Assembly (NCBI GenBank): GCA_038496675.1
Contig: CM076649.1
Span: 14,236,315 to 14,300,314, forward strand
Reading direction: 5' to 3'
DNA from: Rachycentron canadum
Taxonomy: Eukaryota; Chordata; Actinopteri; Carangiformes; Rachycentridae
DNA: 64,000 nucleotides
Positions 51,180 through 62,446 of the stretch are shown here, in pieces. Made by a program: the position numbers and the translations under genes. The first letter of the stretch is position 1, and every line of letters starts with the position of its first letter. Under the pieces are notes generated by a model that made no database searches, was not told the DNA's origin, and saw nothing but the letters and a program-made list of their open reading frames with translations.

Positions 51180-51484
51180 CAAATTAAAGGCCTATAAAAC
51201 ACAGTTTATAAAATATTTATTACAATAAGTAACTTTAACCACTCAACAGGATAAAGCAGCTCTAACTGAATCCACCTCAAGCAACTGCAACATTAGGCAC
51301 CACTTATATGTTAATGCATCATTAATAGTGACATAATCAGTTACAACAATGTTTGCATCGCATGATAAAAACTTTTTTATATATATATTTTGAGTGCAGG
51401 AACTTTACTTATGCTGGTGTATTTAAATATTGAATATGTCACTTTATTTATCAGTGATCCAAATACTTCTGCTACTGGACAAAG
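51180..51484. mobile_element. Antisense copy of the 46873-type repeat
   Basis: Contains ATCCAAATACTTCTGCTACTG, the reverse of that family's left end, and AGGAACTTTACTTATGCTGG. It lies about 300 bases above the ptpra promoter. Confidence 0.45.
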
Positions 51485-52011
51485 GTGTAACATTTTTTAC
51501 ATCTTTTCAAATAAGGGTTATGGTCCATGGTAACAATGTATCCTACTAGTATTAGAATGATGCAGTTTAATTACTGTAGACTGTAGAAAGAAAAAGAGCA
51601 TGAATAAAATAATTAATTCTCTATTTATTATTATTATTATATTATCATTTAATTGAATTTCATTAGTATCCTGTTTTATCAGGAGTATTTTTACGTAATC
51701 TATAAAAGTAGCTAGATATTAAGTCTTGCTCCGTTTGAACACTGATGAGTAGGTAGTGATCTATCTAAACAGATTCTTTCCTAAACAGACTGGTAACATT
51801 TCTAATAGCTGAGTTTTCTATTGTACCAAACTGCTGATTGTACAAAGCCAGCAGTTGGAATAAGTCAACTTGGTTTTAGAAAAAAAATGGCACAATTCTT
51901 TGATATTTAGTGGATCAAATATTATTCAATCAATGAACATAATAAGGACAGCCCAAGCCTATTAGCATCGGGGACCAGAGTAAAAGTCCAGCACTAACAT
52001 TGTGTATTTGT

Positions 52012-52284
52012 TCAGTTTCTTGCTATCTGCTTGTTCTTTTTGATGGTCTCTGGGATCTGGAGCATATACTCCACCAGTGTGCACAAAGCACCACAGCCGG
52101 ATGGACTCATGCTTTTCATAGATCCGCCAGTGCTCCTGGCTTGTTTGGACACAGGGAGGTTGAGTCCCTCATGCTGTGAGGTGATGCGTGGCCGCTGACT
52201 GAGCCACCAGCAGCCCTGATAAACATTTATTTCAACTAAATACTGCAACAGTCTTCTATTAACATTCACGCAAAGATGTTCCAC
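52012..52284 (-). other. Unassigned open reading frame past idh3b
   Basis: A 90-codon minus-strand frame containing SQHEGLNLPVSKQA and VEYMLQIPETIKKNKQ, more protein-like than neighbouring shadows, preceded by an acceptor-like TTTATCAG. I do not recognise the family. It lies within 760 bases past the idh3b distal stop, so it may be a 3' UTR by-product or a decayed gene or transposon fragment. Confidence 0.2.
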
Positions 52285-52767
52285 TCAAGATTTCATATCT
52301 CATTAATTCTTTATTATTCATCTCTCCTATTAAATGATGAAGCAATTAAGCTAAAACTTGGTTAAGTTAATAAATAATATGAAAGTATGCATACATCATG
52401 TTTTGACAGTGATTACTGTCCAGACATTAAACCACTCAGTAGAAATTACAGGACCTTGTCATAGAACAGAATCTGAATGGCTGGTGACAGCATGGAAACA
52501 TGTTTTGTGCTAATTGTAAGAATTTGCATTTTCAAACTTTTTGCCTTAGATGTCATATTTAATGATTATGCTCATATGAAAATCAGAGCGGGTGGAAATA
52601 GCTCTGCTTTTCATCTACATTGTACTGTTGAAGATGGAGAATGTTTGCAAGCTGCTGCTGGAATATATTTTACTGTATGTACATCAGTGAAGAGATCAGT
52701 TTGACATGAGGTAAATTAAAAAAGCGTGTGCGCTTCACAGCAGCTGACATATTTGCAAATACAATAC

Positions 52768-52845
52768 TTAGACTGCCAGGTTAGCAATGACAGCCCGGGT
52801 GAACTCGTCGCTTGTTGCATAGCCCCCCAGGTCTCCAGTGCGCAC
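52768..52845 (-). other. idh3b: idh3b alternative last exon, distal (11B)
   Basis: Acceptor TTTGCAACAG, then VRTGDLGGYATSDEFTRAVI and ANLAV before the stop at 52768-52770. Phase 0, the same as exon 11A, so either can follow exon 10. The GGYAT wording resembles the human VRTSDMGGYATCHDF isoform end. A minus-strand ATTAAA lies at 52558-52563 and an AATAAA at 52226-52231. Confidence 0.85.
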
Positions 52846-52989
52846 CTGTTGCAAACATAAGGACAGTGTGTTACTATGTGCACAGCTGCGGCAACACATG
52901 TCCACATACAGTATCGTGGCCAGTGTGTTAGACAGCCTTTAGAAACTGCACTCACGTGTGATGAGAGAGATATGTTTATATGTTTATAT

Positions 52990-53040
<51 letters not shown>

Positions 53041-56000
53041 CATGTGTGTGTGTGCAATTCTGTTGTACAGCATGTGTCTAGTCTTTTTAGTTAGTATTTA
53101 ACCAAAGTCACTGGCTATGAAGAGAAGACAAAATGTGATTTATTTAAAACCACATCACACTTGTAACCATCTTTAATTTGTATGAACATTTCCATGCTAA
53201 ATTTGTGGACAAAATAGAAACAAAATCTGATAAACATTGTAAAATGTCAGTGTTGACACTGGGGTGGTAAATATTCTCCATAATCAGCTTTAAATGCTGT
53301 AAAGAGAGAATCATTTGTAACTAACAACTAATAACTAACAGTAAAAAGCATGATAGATGAAGTGGTGAGACAGAGGAGCTGCTTTAATTTCTAACAGCAC
53401 TGGTGGCATGAACAACAATGACTAATATTAACTTGCTGATCTTAGTCCTTAGAGATGGTGTTTAAATAGAAAAATGATAACCCATTTACGAATTTGTTAC
53501 CAGACAACAACCCTACACAGATAATCTGCAATTTCATACAAAAGCCTGTTGTACATGCTATGCACTCCACAGATAATGAAAAGAGGACTAGTTTTATGGA
53601 CACCATAACAATCACATAAGGAGATTTTCTGGCTCTAGAATCATTAGAAGACCTTTTGTTTTGGTATAACATCTGAGAATGAGCTCAAAGACTGGAGCAG
53701 TACCTGACAGTGACATCTATCTTGAGAATATTTTTGGCTTTCTTGATTTTTGCTTTGGCAGAGTTTTAAATGTTAAAATACTTCCTGTATTTTTAATATC
53801 ACAGCAAGTAATGCTGTGCAATATGAAAGATTTGCCTTTGCTGTACAGTAACACATTCAGGCTTTAGCTGTCTTTACAGCTACAGTTTTTTACTAAAAAC
53901 ATTGAGAAACTAGTAGGACAGAAATGTTACAGTATTAATGGGACATGATGTAGCAGTGTTTCCATACTATATGATGAGTCACAGTGGCATTCAGACTTTT
54001 TAATGGTATTGGTGATGAAATGTGAGGCAAAAGTAGCTTTTCAGTGTGGTTGTTTTTTATATTATGTTTCTAATGTGTGACAGAGAGGTAGTCTTTATGG
54101 ACATGTTTGAAACATTCAAATAATTAAGCAACAACCACAGGCCAGTGAACCCAGGAGGACAAAAAGGTCTGAAGGGAAACACCGTGCACAGGAAAATTTA
54201 AAAAAAAACCCAAAAAAGCAAAAAGATGCAAAGTGATATACACAAACTATGAGGAAAGAGGGGTGTCCATGGAAAGGGGCAACAGAGGATCAAGCTTCAT
54301 GCGCTGCACGTTTTTAGTAAAGTACATTAGACACCACTTGATCATCAGCAAACCCAGTATAAACCATATACGATAGGATGCAACTGATGGAGTTTGTCAA
54401 AACTGTGCAGCACAACTGTCAGTGAGAGGGGAGATGAGTCTTAACATGAGTCCAGTTCATGTTAAGACGGAGTCCAGATTTAAGGAAATGTCATTGAGGA
54501 ATGTGATGAAACGTCTTAGTAAACTGGTCGATGGCGCAGGTTTTCCACAACAGCACGCACAAAGTCGCCAGTGGTAGAGTACCCGCCAAGGTCTCGTGTC
54601 CGTACCTGGGACGCGCACACAGATTTACACAAACACACATGGACACACACAGAGGATAATGGAATACAAGGAGAGGGAGGAGGGAGAGGAAGGGCACTTC
54701 AGACAACGTGCAGGCAAGTTGTGCTTTAAAAAAAAAAATAATAATAATAATTTCTCATATTCACACAGCAGCCTCAAAGACAACACAACCACACTGAAAA
54801 TGCAATTTTTGCCATCTCATAAAAGAGCAATGAGAAAATTAAAGACAAAAAATTTCTGTCCTAAAGCTGTTACTGCAAATGATTGTTAGACCTGAATTGA
54901 CCATGCAGTGTAGCAGCCATCTGAGGGGGGAGGGTTGATCTACTTTATGCTCATGTCCATGTCAGTGTGTTAGTGTCAACAGGGATCAGGCGTAAAAGGG
55001 AGTTGAAAAGAAAAAAAAAAGTCCTAGTAGAAAATGCCTTTGTTGCACATTTAGATGAAGGACTAAATTAACAAGGAAGAGAAATGCAATAGAGGAGATG
55101 TGACACATGAATATACATTTCAGAAGTAAGTAATCAAAGGCTCTCTGACACAAATTCACAGGTTTGTTCACAGGATACAGGTATTTGTGGGTCAAGAACT
55201 GGTCATACAACATTTAAAGAGTTTGTGTTATTTCTACTATTTGATTCATTTATACAACAGAGCTCTTTGGTTAGCTCCTCAGGGCAGCACACTGAAATTC
55301 TCATTAACATTTAGTCTAAGTTTTATTTTCTCAAGTGCCACCAGGGTAATGAAACTGTATGTGCAGTTTCTGAACCAGAAAAGCAATGAGCAGAGAGTTA
55401 ATGAGGGATGACAGGAAAAGGACTAAATAACTCCTGCTAGCTTCATAGATCCTCATTCTGCAAAATTACTAGTCGTTGCTTTGCTCTACTTAGGGGTGGG
55501 CGATATAGCCAATATATTTGATTTATCTCAGCTTGTTTCATGTGGGATGTAGTAAATAACTATATTGCAAACATGAACTTAGCTGTTTTATGGCACTGAC
55601 ATGAAAATTGCTTTGGTGTTTCACTCCTCTTAATCTCTCTGATGGCGGTCTCTTTCACAGACACACACCTCACCCATTCAGAAAAATCTCCTGGGTGATA
55701 CAGGGGAGGTGTGTGTGTGTTTTTGTAGCCGGAGTTGACGGAATCAGAGAAAAAGAAGGAAGTGAAAGAAGTTAAGCACCTCAGCAAGTTACATGTCTTT
55801 TCAGTGATCCTTGTTGAAAGCACGTCTTTGTTAGACAGTTTTTGTGAAATTTAACTTGATTCTGATTTCCCTTTTTTTGAATGCAAATTTTTCCAATAGG
55901 AGCCATGAATGCATAATGTTGACATGCAAACAAATGTTACAGGGACTAAAATCATACTGTGTGATTTCATGAACTACAGGTTTAAATCGCACATTTACGC

Positions 56001-59000
56001 TGCAGAGGAGATTTCATAATGTCAAGATATGTATTGTGTATCATGCTATAGCATAAATATATCACAATATCATTTATAAGCATATTGCCCAGCCCTAGCT
56101 CTACTGGCATTAGTAGATGCAGTAAAGCTATTCCGCTATTCCTTATGGTGTTAATATTGTTAGTGCTGTCTGACATGTTTATATCTTGGCTCCTGTCTCC
56201 ACATTCACAGATTCAATACACCAGTTGGCATCAGTTGAACAAGGACAACATAATCACAGTCACACACACACATTTACCTTGCCCTGTTTGATGACCCTCT
56301 TGACAGCATCTGACACCATTTGGGAGTGATATTCCAGGCTGCAGCACAATAGGGTGATAATTAAGAGGTGACCAGAGCCGTCTTGTACACATGTCCACAT
56401 TCAGATAGAGAGGCACTTCAAGCTGTTTTCTAAAGCTTGAGAGGCGCAGCAGACTATGACAGAGCATACATGGGCATGGTCTAATATGCTGTGTATGCTA
56501 CTTGTTACTACAAGGCCTAAGACATTGACTCACTTAAGGTGCCTGAGCATGTTAGCAGCACTGAGCAGCATAGCTGTGGGGTTGGCAATGTTCCTTCCTA
56601 CGGCTTGTGCAAAGGGGTGACGTGCACCCTGAAATAGAAAAGATAAAGAGTATGAAGATTGGCATGAGAATGATGGTACCAGAAACAAGTTAATAACAAA
56701 CAACAGTACACCATGAGTATGACTATGTGAATTCATAATACAATTTGTATTATGGATTGTGCACTACTATAATTAGCAAGTATTAGCAGTAAACTTTAAA
56801 CATAATTAAAAAAAACAAAACAAAACAAAACTAGAGAATGACTATCTGGCCAAACTCAGAAACACATGGAAAACATAACACTGGAAAACTTACAGTCTCA
56901 AACACAGCGTACTCTGCACTGTAACTTTCCCCAGGAACGACGCCTGCTCCTCCAACCAGCCCTGCTGCCAGGTTATCGATGATGTTACCGTACAGGTTCG
57001 GCATCACCAGCACATCAAACTGGTATGGGTTCTGGACCAGCTGCAGAAACACACATAATGACAACATTAAATAACTTTAAAAGTGAAGATTAGTAATTAT
57101 TATAATCATTTACTATATTAAAATATTGTAGTGCATCATACTCTTGGTTAATATAGCACATCTATAAATTTATATTAAAAGGTATAAAATATAATATGCG
57201 CTATATACATCAAAAAATTGGTGACATCAGGAGAACAGTCTGATCTATTTTTACCTGCATGCAACAGTTATCAATGATTATGTTCTCATATTTGATTTTG
57301 GGGTACAGTTGTGCCACCTCCGCACAGCTCTGCAGGAACAGGCCATCACCTAATTTCCTGTAGTAACACAAGGGTGAGAAAGTTGTGATGCAAATCATGT
57401 CCCCAAATACCACAATTTTAAGAATTAAAATTCCAAAATAAATATGGTAGTTCTTTACATGATGTTGGCTTTGTGAACAGCGGTGACCTTGTTTCGCCCC
57501 TTCTTGGTGGCATAATCAAAAGCGAACTTAGCAATGCGTCGTGACTTCTCCCTGGTGATGATCTTCAAACATTCGATCACACCAGTCACACTCTGAAGAA
57601 CAAGACAACAGGCATGTACATTTATAACAGACACTTTTATGGGAGACTTCACTAATCCAGAGTGTAACAGAATGAAAACACATTACACCATTTATGCGTA
57701 CTACAAAGTGTGTCTTTATGCTTTAAGTCCATTGGTGTGACCAATGAATACAACAAGTTAATAGTCCCACTGCCAGTAAACTGTCATAATGAACAGTCTA
57801 CAGGAGTCCACAGCAGTTCAAAAGAAAACTTAAATTAAAGACACACATAAAAATACAATGTACCAATTCAGCACCTCTGCCAGAGTAAGTTATCTTTGAT
57901 TTAATATTCAGTTTGATGCTGGCCAAATATCTCCATGTGTTCAAACTCCCTCTTCAAAAAAAAAAACAAAAAAACAACATTTCTTTGGTGGCTTTAAAAC
58001 CACTGTTCATCCTGTGCCTGCAGTGAGTAGGAGGATTGTGGTTTACCTCATGCTCCAAAGAGCTGTACTCCCCCTCGGTCTGTTCACGGATGATGACCAG
58101 GTCCAGGTTGTTGTGGCGAGTGCTGTAGCCAGGCAGGCTGTTCACATGAACCACATTAGCAAACAGGTCCAGTTTACGCCTGAGGAATGGACAGAGAAGG
58201 AGGCTCAATCCAATGAAGACAAACAGGAAGAAACACTCAATTTACACATACAGATGCACAAGTGATTTCTTTGTTTTACCTCAGTCTCATCTCATATGAA
58301 GCCAGTTCCCCTTTGAACTCCATGGGTGTGTGAATCTTTCCTGGATAAGCACACACATGGCAAACATATATGTTTAGGTTCATTGGATTCTCTTTAAAAC
58401 CTCATATTCTGTGCTTTATTTAAGCCAACATACTTTACTGCATCTGTTTTAATATTTCACATTTTGTTGGTATATATCTGAGATGAACTGTGAGAGGATG
58501 ACAAAACAAAACAAAACAAAAAGCTACCTTTAATGGCCACTTTATTGGTTTTCATAGAAGTCAACACTTGCTCCAGTTTATCCTCACTGGCCATGTTTTG
58601 TACCTCACTCAGGTGGAACTCCTCAAACTCTACTGGGACATCTCCTGCCTACAGAGAGGAGAGAAAGAAAACCTTTAAGATTCACCATTTTAAAAATATA
58701 TATGACACATTTACATGATGCATTTTGTTTTCAGCATTTTCTAAACTATTCCAGGTTTATTGGAAAACATTCAAAAAATATTTCAGCTACATAAACAACA
58801 AATGTTTTTTATTTAAATCTTTTGAGCTGGTTATATTAATCATTAGGGGTTTCCTGTTACTAAATGGCAGCATTTTTTTATGTGTAGTTGCAAGAAGATT
58901 ATTTAAAAAAACATCTCTAACAACTTTCTTTGGTAATTAGAATAAAAATGGGAAAATAACTGTGTATGTATAGATGTTTTGTGAAAACTTCTCCTCTTTG

Positions 59001-60717
59001 ACTCATATATTGTTCTCCAAATACAAAAGACGGTAGGAGACAATATTAGCTCTGTCCTTATAAAATATACCTTAAAGACGTCCTTGACAGCAGTCATCAG
59101 CTCAGGTCCCACCCCATCCCCTGGTACCATTGTGACCTTGAAGGTAGCATCTGTGCGGGCCGGTGGGGCTTCTGGACTACTGAGACCAGCAGATAAACTC
59201 AGTGGTCGAGTTGCCAGCTGCTGCCACCAGGGGCTGCTTAGGCCCTGAAGGATGGGAGAGAAGGCAGTCAGTACAATAGGATTACAGGAAAATATATATA
59301 GGCAAAAATAAATTTGTCTACTACTGTCTTACTATTTCTGGTTATATTAGAACAATGGTTCTCAACTTTTTGCCCCTTAAAAGAAAGCAGTATGAATGTG
59401 TCCCCTCATCATGGTTGAGAGGTTGCCCATGAGTCAGGAGGAGCTCCAAAATGTAGCCCTTATTGGATTTATTAAGTTCTTGGGGTTAACGAGGTAAAAC
59501 AATCCAGCATTTCTGAGGACAAAAGCTGTGTGTACGGGAAAATCTGATGTAAACATGAGACTTAACATTATGAGAATAACTGTATGTTGCAGCCCTAATT
59601 TTGTGTCTCATTAATTTTTATTCTCTCTCCCATAATCATCTTGTGACTTGACACATAAATGAGATCCACTGTATTGGGCTGTTGCGGGAAATATTACAAA
59701 TTAATGACCAATATGAGATTGTTGTTGTTTTAATGGAAATAGTGGATTATTGTATTATTTTTGCATCAATGCCAGGTGTTTATTTGCTGGATTAGCCAGA
59801 ACAAGACATCCATAGATGGTTAATTTAATTCAGATTATTAAGTGGTTACCAAGAAAATGATTTATGTCACAATCAATATTACATATAAAGAGCTTTTTAT
59901 TTGTATTGTCCAGAGCTAGACACAATGATGCCTGTTTGATTGAACAGCAGGAGGTCAGGGACAGGCAGCTGCGACTTTATTTGTGGAGATGTCTTGAGAG
60001 GATCCCTCGACACAAAACAGAGTCATCTGTCAAAATGACAACTGACATCTGCAAGGTAAAGGTCAGTTAATCAGAGAGATAATTTAACTTGACATCTGTT
60101 GATTCACTGACTTGAGTGTATGGGGAGAGAGAAAGCTGGAGAGGACCGACAAGTACCATTTAATTATCAAGTCACAAGTGTATTGTCTGTATCAGTGATG
60201 CAGTTCAGACTTCTTATCAGGTCCCCTCTTTTCTAGACGGTTAGCTAGTGGGGAGCCCGATAAGTCCTGGGTCAGGCAGCTGGATGGGGTAAAACTGACC
60301 GGTGTTTCGCTAAGGACGCGGAGGTGACAGTGTCAGGGTGAGTCCGTTAGCCACGTTAGCTACAGGACGCAACTTTAGCCAACGAGCTAACGTAGCTAAC
60401 GAGTATAAACGGACAACCAGCGTTAGCCGGAACGCATTTTGGCCTAAAAATGACAGCTGGTAAATGTAAGAGAAACTTCAATGACTTTGACTCCGGACAC
60501 GATAGGAGATGTGCCACTGACGGAGGCTCGCGATTAGCAACGAGACACGGACGGAAACAGCCAGCGTCTCTTTCTCTGACAGCTCATCGCGACGAGGCGC
60601 TCGAGTCCAACACAAAACGACTTTACCTACAGACTCGTGGGCGAAAGAAGCCTGTAACATCCTCCGTGTACTCACCTTGACCAATGTTACCAGGCTTCCT
60701 CTCAAGGCGGCCGCCAT
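52768..60717 (-). CDS. idh3b: Isocitrate dehydrogenase [NAD] subunit beta, mitochondrial
   Basis: Ten shared exons (60676-60717, 59071-59244, 58528-58648, 58280-58340, 58047-58179, 57459-57592, 57255-57357, 56894-57040, 56534-56628, 56278-56338) plus one of two last exons. With 54516-54605 the product is 386 residues; with 52768-52845 it is 382 (human about 385 and 383, from memory). Beta is a non-catalytic subunit of the mitochondrial NAD-dependent enzyme that oxidises isocitrate to 2-oxoglutarate in the TCA cycle. Visible features: a basic/hydroxylated N-terminal transit region; VTMVPGDGVGPELM opening the fold; RKLDLFANVVHV; REQTEGEYSSLEHE; AKFAFDYATKKGRNKVTAVHK; IIIDNCCMQ; MPNLYGNIIDNLAAGLVGG; ARHPFAQAVGRNIANPTAML. 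The start was chosen at ATGGCGGCC; another in-frame ATG lies four codons upstream. A hAT-type MITE sits in the intron before the alternative exons. Confidence 0.97.
52995..53042. repeat. TG/TATG microsatellite
   Basis: About 15 TG units followed by TATG units, in the region between the two idh3b last exons. Confidence 0.9.
54438..54468. repeat. 12-bp inverted repeat in idh3b proximal 3' UTR
   Basis: Perfect arms at 54438-54449 and 54457-54468 (GTCTTAACATGA and its complement) with a seven-base loop, about 50 bases past the 11A stop codon. An RNA hairpin is possible. Confidence 0.8.
54516..54605 (-). other. idh3b: idh3b alternative last exon, proximal (11A)
   Basis: Acceptor CGCGTCCCAG, then VRTRDLGGYSTTGDFVRAVV and ENLRHRPVY before the stop at 54516-54518. 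Phase 0. It aligns with the human VRTRDMGGYSTTTDF isoform end (from memory). It shares the V-R-T-x-D-L-G-G-Y core with exon 11B, so the two probably arose by exon duplication. Confidence 0.9.
55491..56097. mobile_element. hAT-type MITE with 8-bp target duplication
   Basis: 607 bases. The left end TAGGGGTGGGCGATAT and the inverted right end TAGGGCTGGGCAATAT match at 14 of 16 positions. The element is flanked by identical octamers GCTCTACT at 55483-55490 and 56098-56105. Terminal sequence and 8-bp duplication are hallmarks of the hAT superfamily. There is no transposase ORF, so it is non-autonomous. It sits in the idh3b intron between exon 10 and exon 11A. Confidence 0.85.
60236..60427. promoter_or_regulatory. 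GTTAGC/GCTAAC word cluster in idh3b intron 1
   Basis: Six copies of GTTAGC or GCTAAC, five of them within 60325-60425, about 250-440 bases past the exon 1 donor in CpG-rich sequence. It mirrors the cluster in zmat1 intron 1. Confidence 0.45.
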
Positions 60718-61354
60718 CGTCACGGACATGCAGCAACGAAGCTGGTTCTTCTTCGGTGGTGCAGCAGCGGTGCAGTGCCAACTGCGGGACAACAGTGCCC
60801 CCAGGTGGACGGAGCAGGCAGGGGGAAATAAAAAAGATGAACTTAATAAAGTGTTTTGAAGCTGATTCAACAGTCTAAGGGTCTAAAAATGAGTCCACGA
60901 CTTACATGACAGCCTGATACTGATGGCCTTGAGGAAAACCAAGAAAAGATGAGTTGGAATAGGTGGGGCTGACACCACAGAGAGGGGACTTTTTGCATTA
61001 ATTAATGTAAACAAAAGGCAAAATGTGAACCCATGTGGTGAATGAAAGTGAGAATGATCAGGCTGCTGGACGTCTGAGGAAGATCATGAACTGAAAACAC
61101 AATATCATGGCTTGTTGCCTACAGATACTTGCTGGAAACTCAGTCATTTTCTAGGTTCAGCTTGTTCATTGTGACAGTAGAAAGGGCACAGACACACTTC
61201 TCTAAACCTCTCTAATATTTTTATTCAATAAAATGTTTAAATCTGCAGCTACAAAACCTTGCCTGTGAAATTTAGATGAAGGGTTTGTATAAATGCCATT
61301 GTGATGGGTTATGGTGAAGTTTGATGAGGAGAGACATGGTGAGAGAGATCATGG

Positions 61355-61680
61355 TTCTCATTCATTCACTACTTCTTATTCGCTACTCAGGGACTTCTGT
61401 GTAGGGGACTGTATAGTGAGCTCAAGACTTTGAGACACTACTTGGGTGATTTTCTCTCTTTCACCACAAGCACAATGCATGATGGTCTGTATTGCTTGGT
61501 TAGGAACCATCGTCTGTACACTACTTTTCATGATGCACTGTGATGTATTTCATGATTGCATACTATGAGTCTACCCTATAGTGTATAATAATTATCACAT
61601 TCGAACACAACAAAATGGCAAACTCCCTATATAGTGGACTATATAGGAAGCAGGGAGTGATTTTTGGACACAGCCCATGT
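61355..61680. repeat. Possible interspersed repeat
   Basis: Left part TTCACTACTTCTTATTCGCT and right part CCCTATATAGTGGACTATAT with AGCAGGGAGTGATTTTTGGA resemble a short fish repeat rich in TATAGTG words. Ends not fixed. Confidence 0.35.
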
Positions 61681-62384
61681 TTCCTGTTTTAACAGTCTAT
61701 CTTCAGACTGTGGCCATTATGACAGGGGAATATGTAGCGAGTAATAGGACATTGTCTTTTTAACCTCAGTCATCCCTAATGACACAAATGTATGCCTGTT
61801 CTCCTATAATCAATATGTTTATATTTACAAGGGGTCAAATCACTAGTTGCATGTGAGTGGGCTAGACAGTGTTGGACTCACTCTGCAGTCCCCCTCCATG
61901 CTACAGAGCTTTGTTGCGTCTTTCAGTTTGTTGTTAAGATTTCTGGCCCATATCTGTATTGCTCTGGTTGGTGGACTCTCACCTCTGTTATAGAATAGTT
62001 TTTCAGCCAGCAAGAAAACAGACAGCAATTATTAAACCCAATATATACTTCAAACAGATAAAACAGTTTAACATCCTACTATTTCCTACAGAAGCTGATG
62101 GAGCCCAAAAACAGGGGAGTTAAGAGTGACTTTACACTGTGGCTTGAGTTAAATGCTAATGTCACTCTGTATCTGCTGTGAACTGTTTCTTAACACATTA
62201 CCCACACAAGTTTATAAGGTTAAAATGTTTGATATGCTCTCACGTTTCTCAGTGTGATTCATGTAATTCATATTTTATCTTCAATAAAAATAACTCTGCA
62301 TGTAATTCTGAATAAAGAAATGCTTGTACTGTTACACAGAGTAACACAGAGTAAAGACCCTGAAGAGTATGCTGCAACGTGTTG

Positions 62385-62390
62385 TTTATT
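62385..62390 (-). terminator. Polyadenylation signal of coiled-coil gene
   Basis: Minus-strand AATAAA 57 bases past the stop codon at 62447-62449. Confidence 0.55.
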
Positions 62391-62446
62391 GCCATCAAAA
62401 GTCTGTAAGAAGCAGATCTGTCACAGTAAAAGACAATGTGACCACA

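Larger units (their letters stand above)
60718..62446. other. idh3b promoter and gap to coiled-coil gene
   Basis: CpG-rich sequence to about 60790 is the likely idh3b promoter. The rest has no exon I can support. A stretch at about 61355-61680, with TATAGTGAGC and CCCTATATAGTGGACTATA, looks like a short interspersed repeat. Confidence 0.5.
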
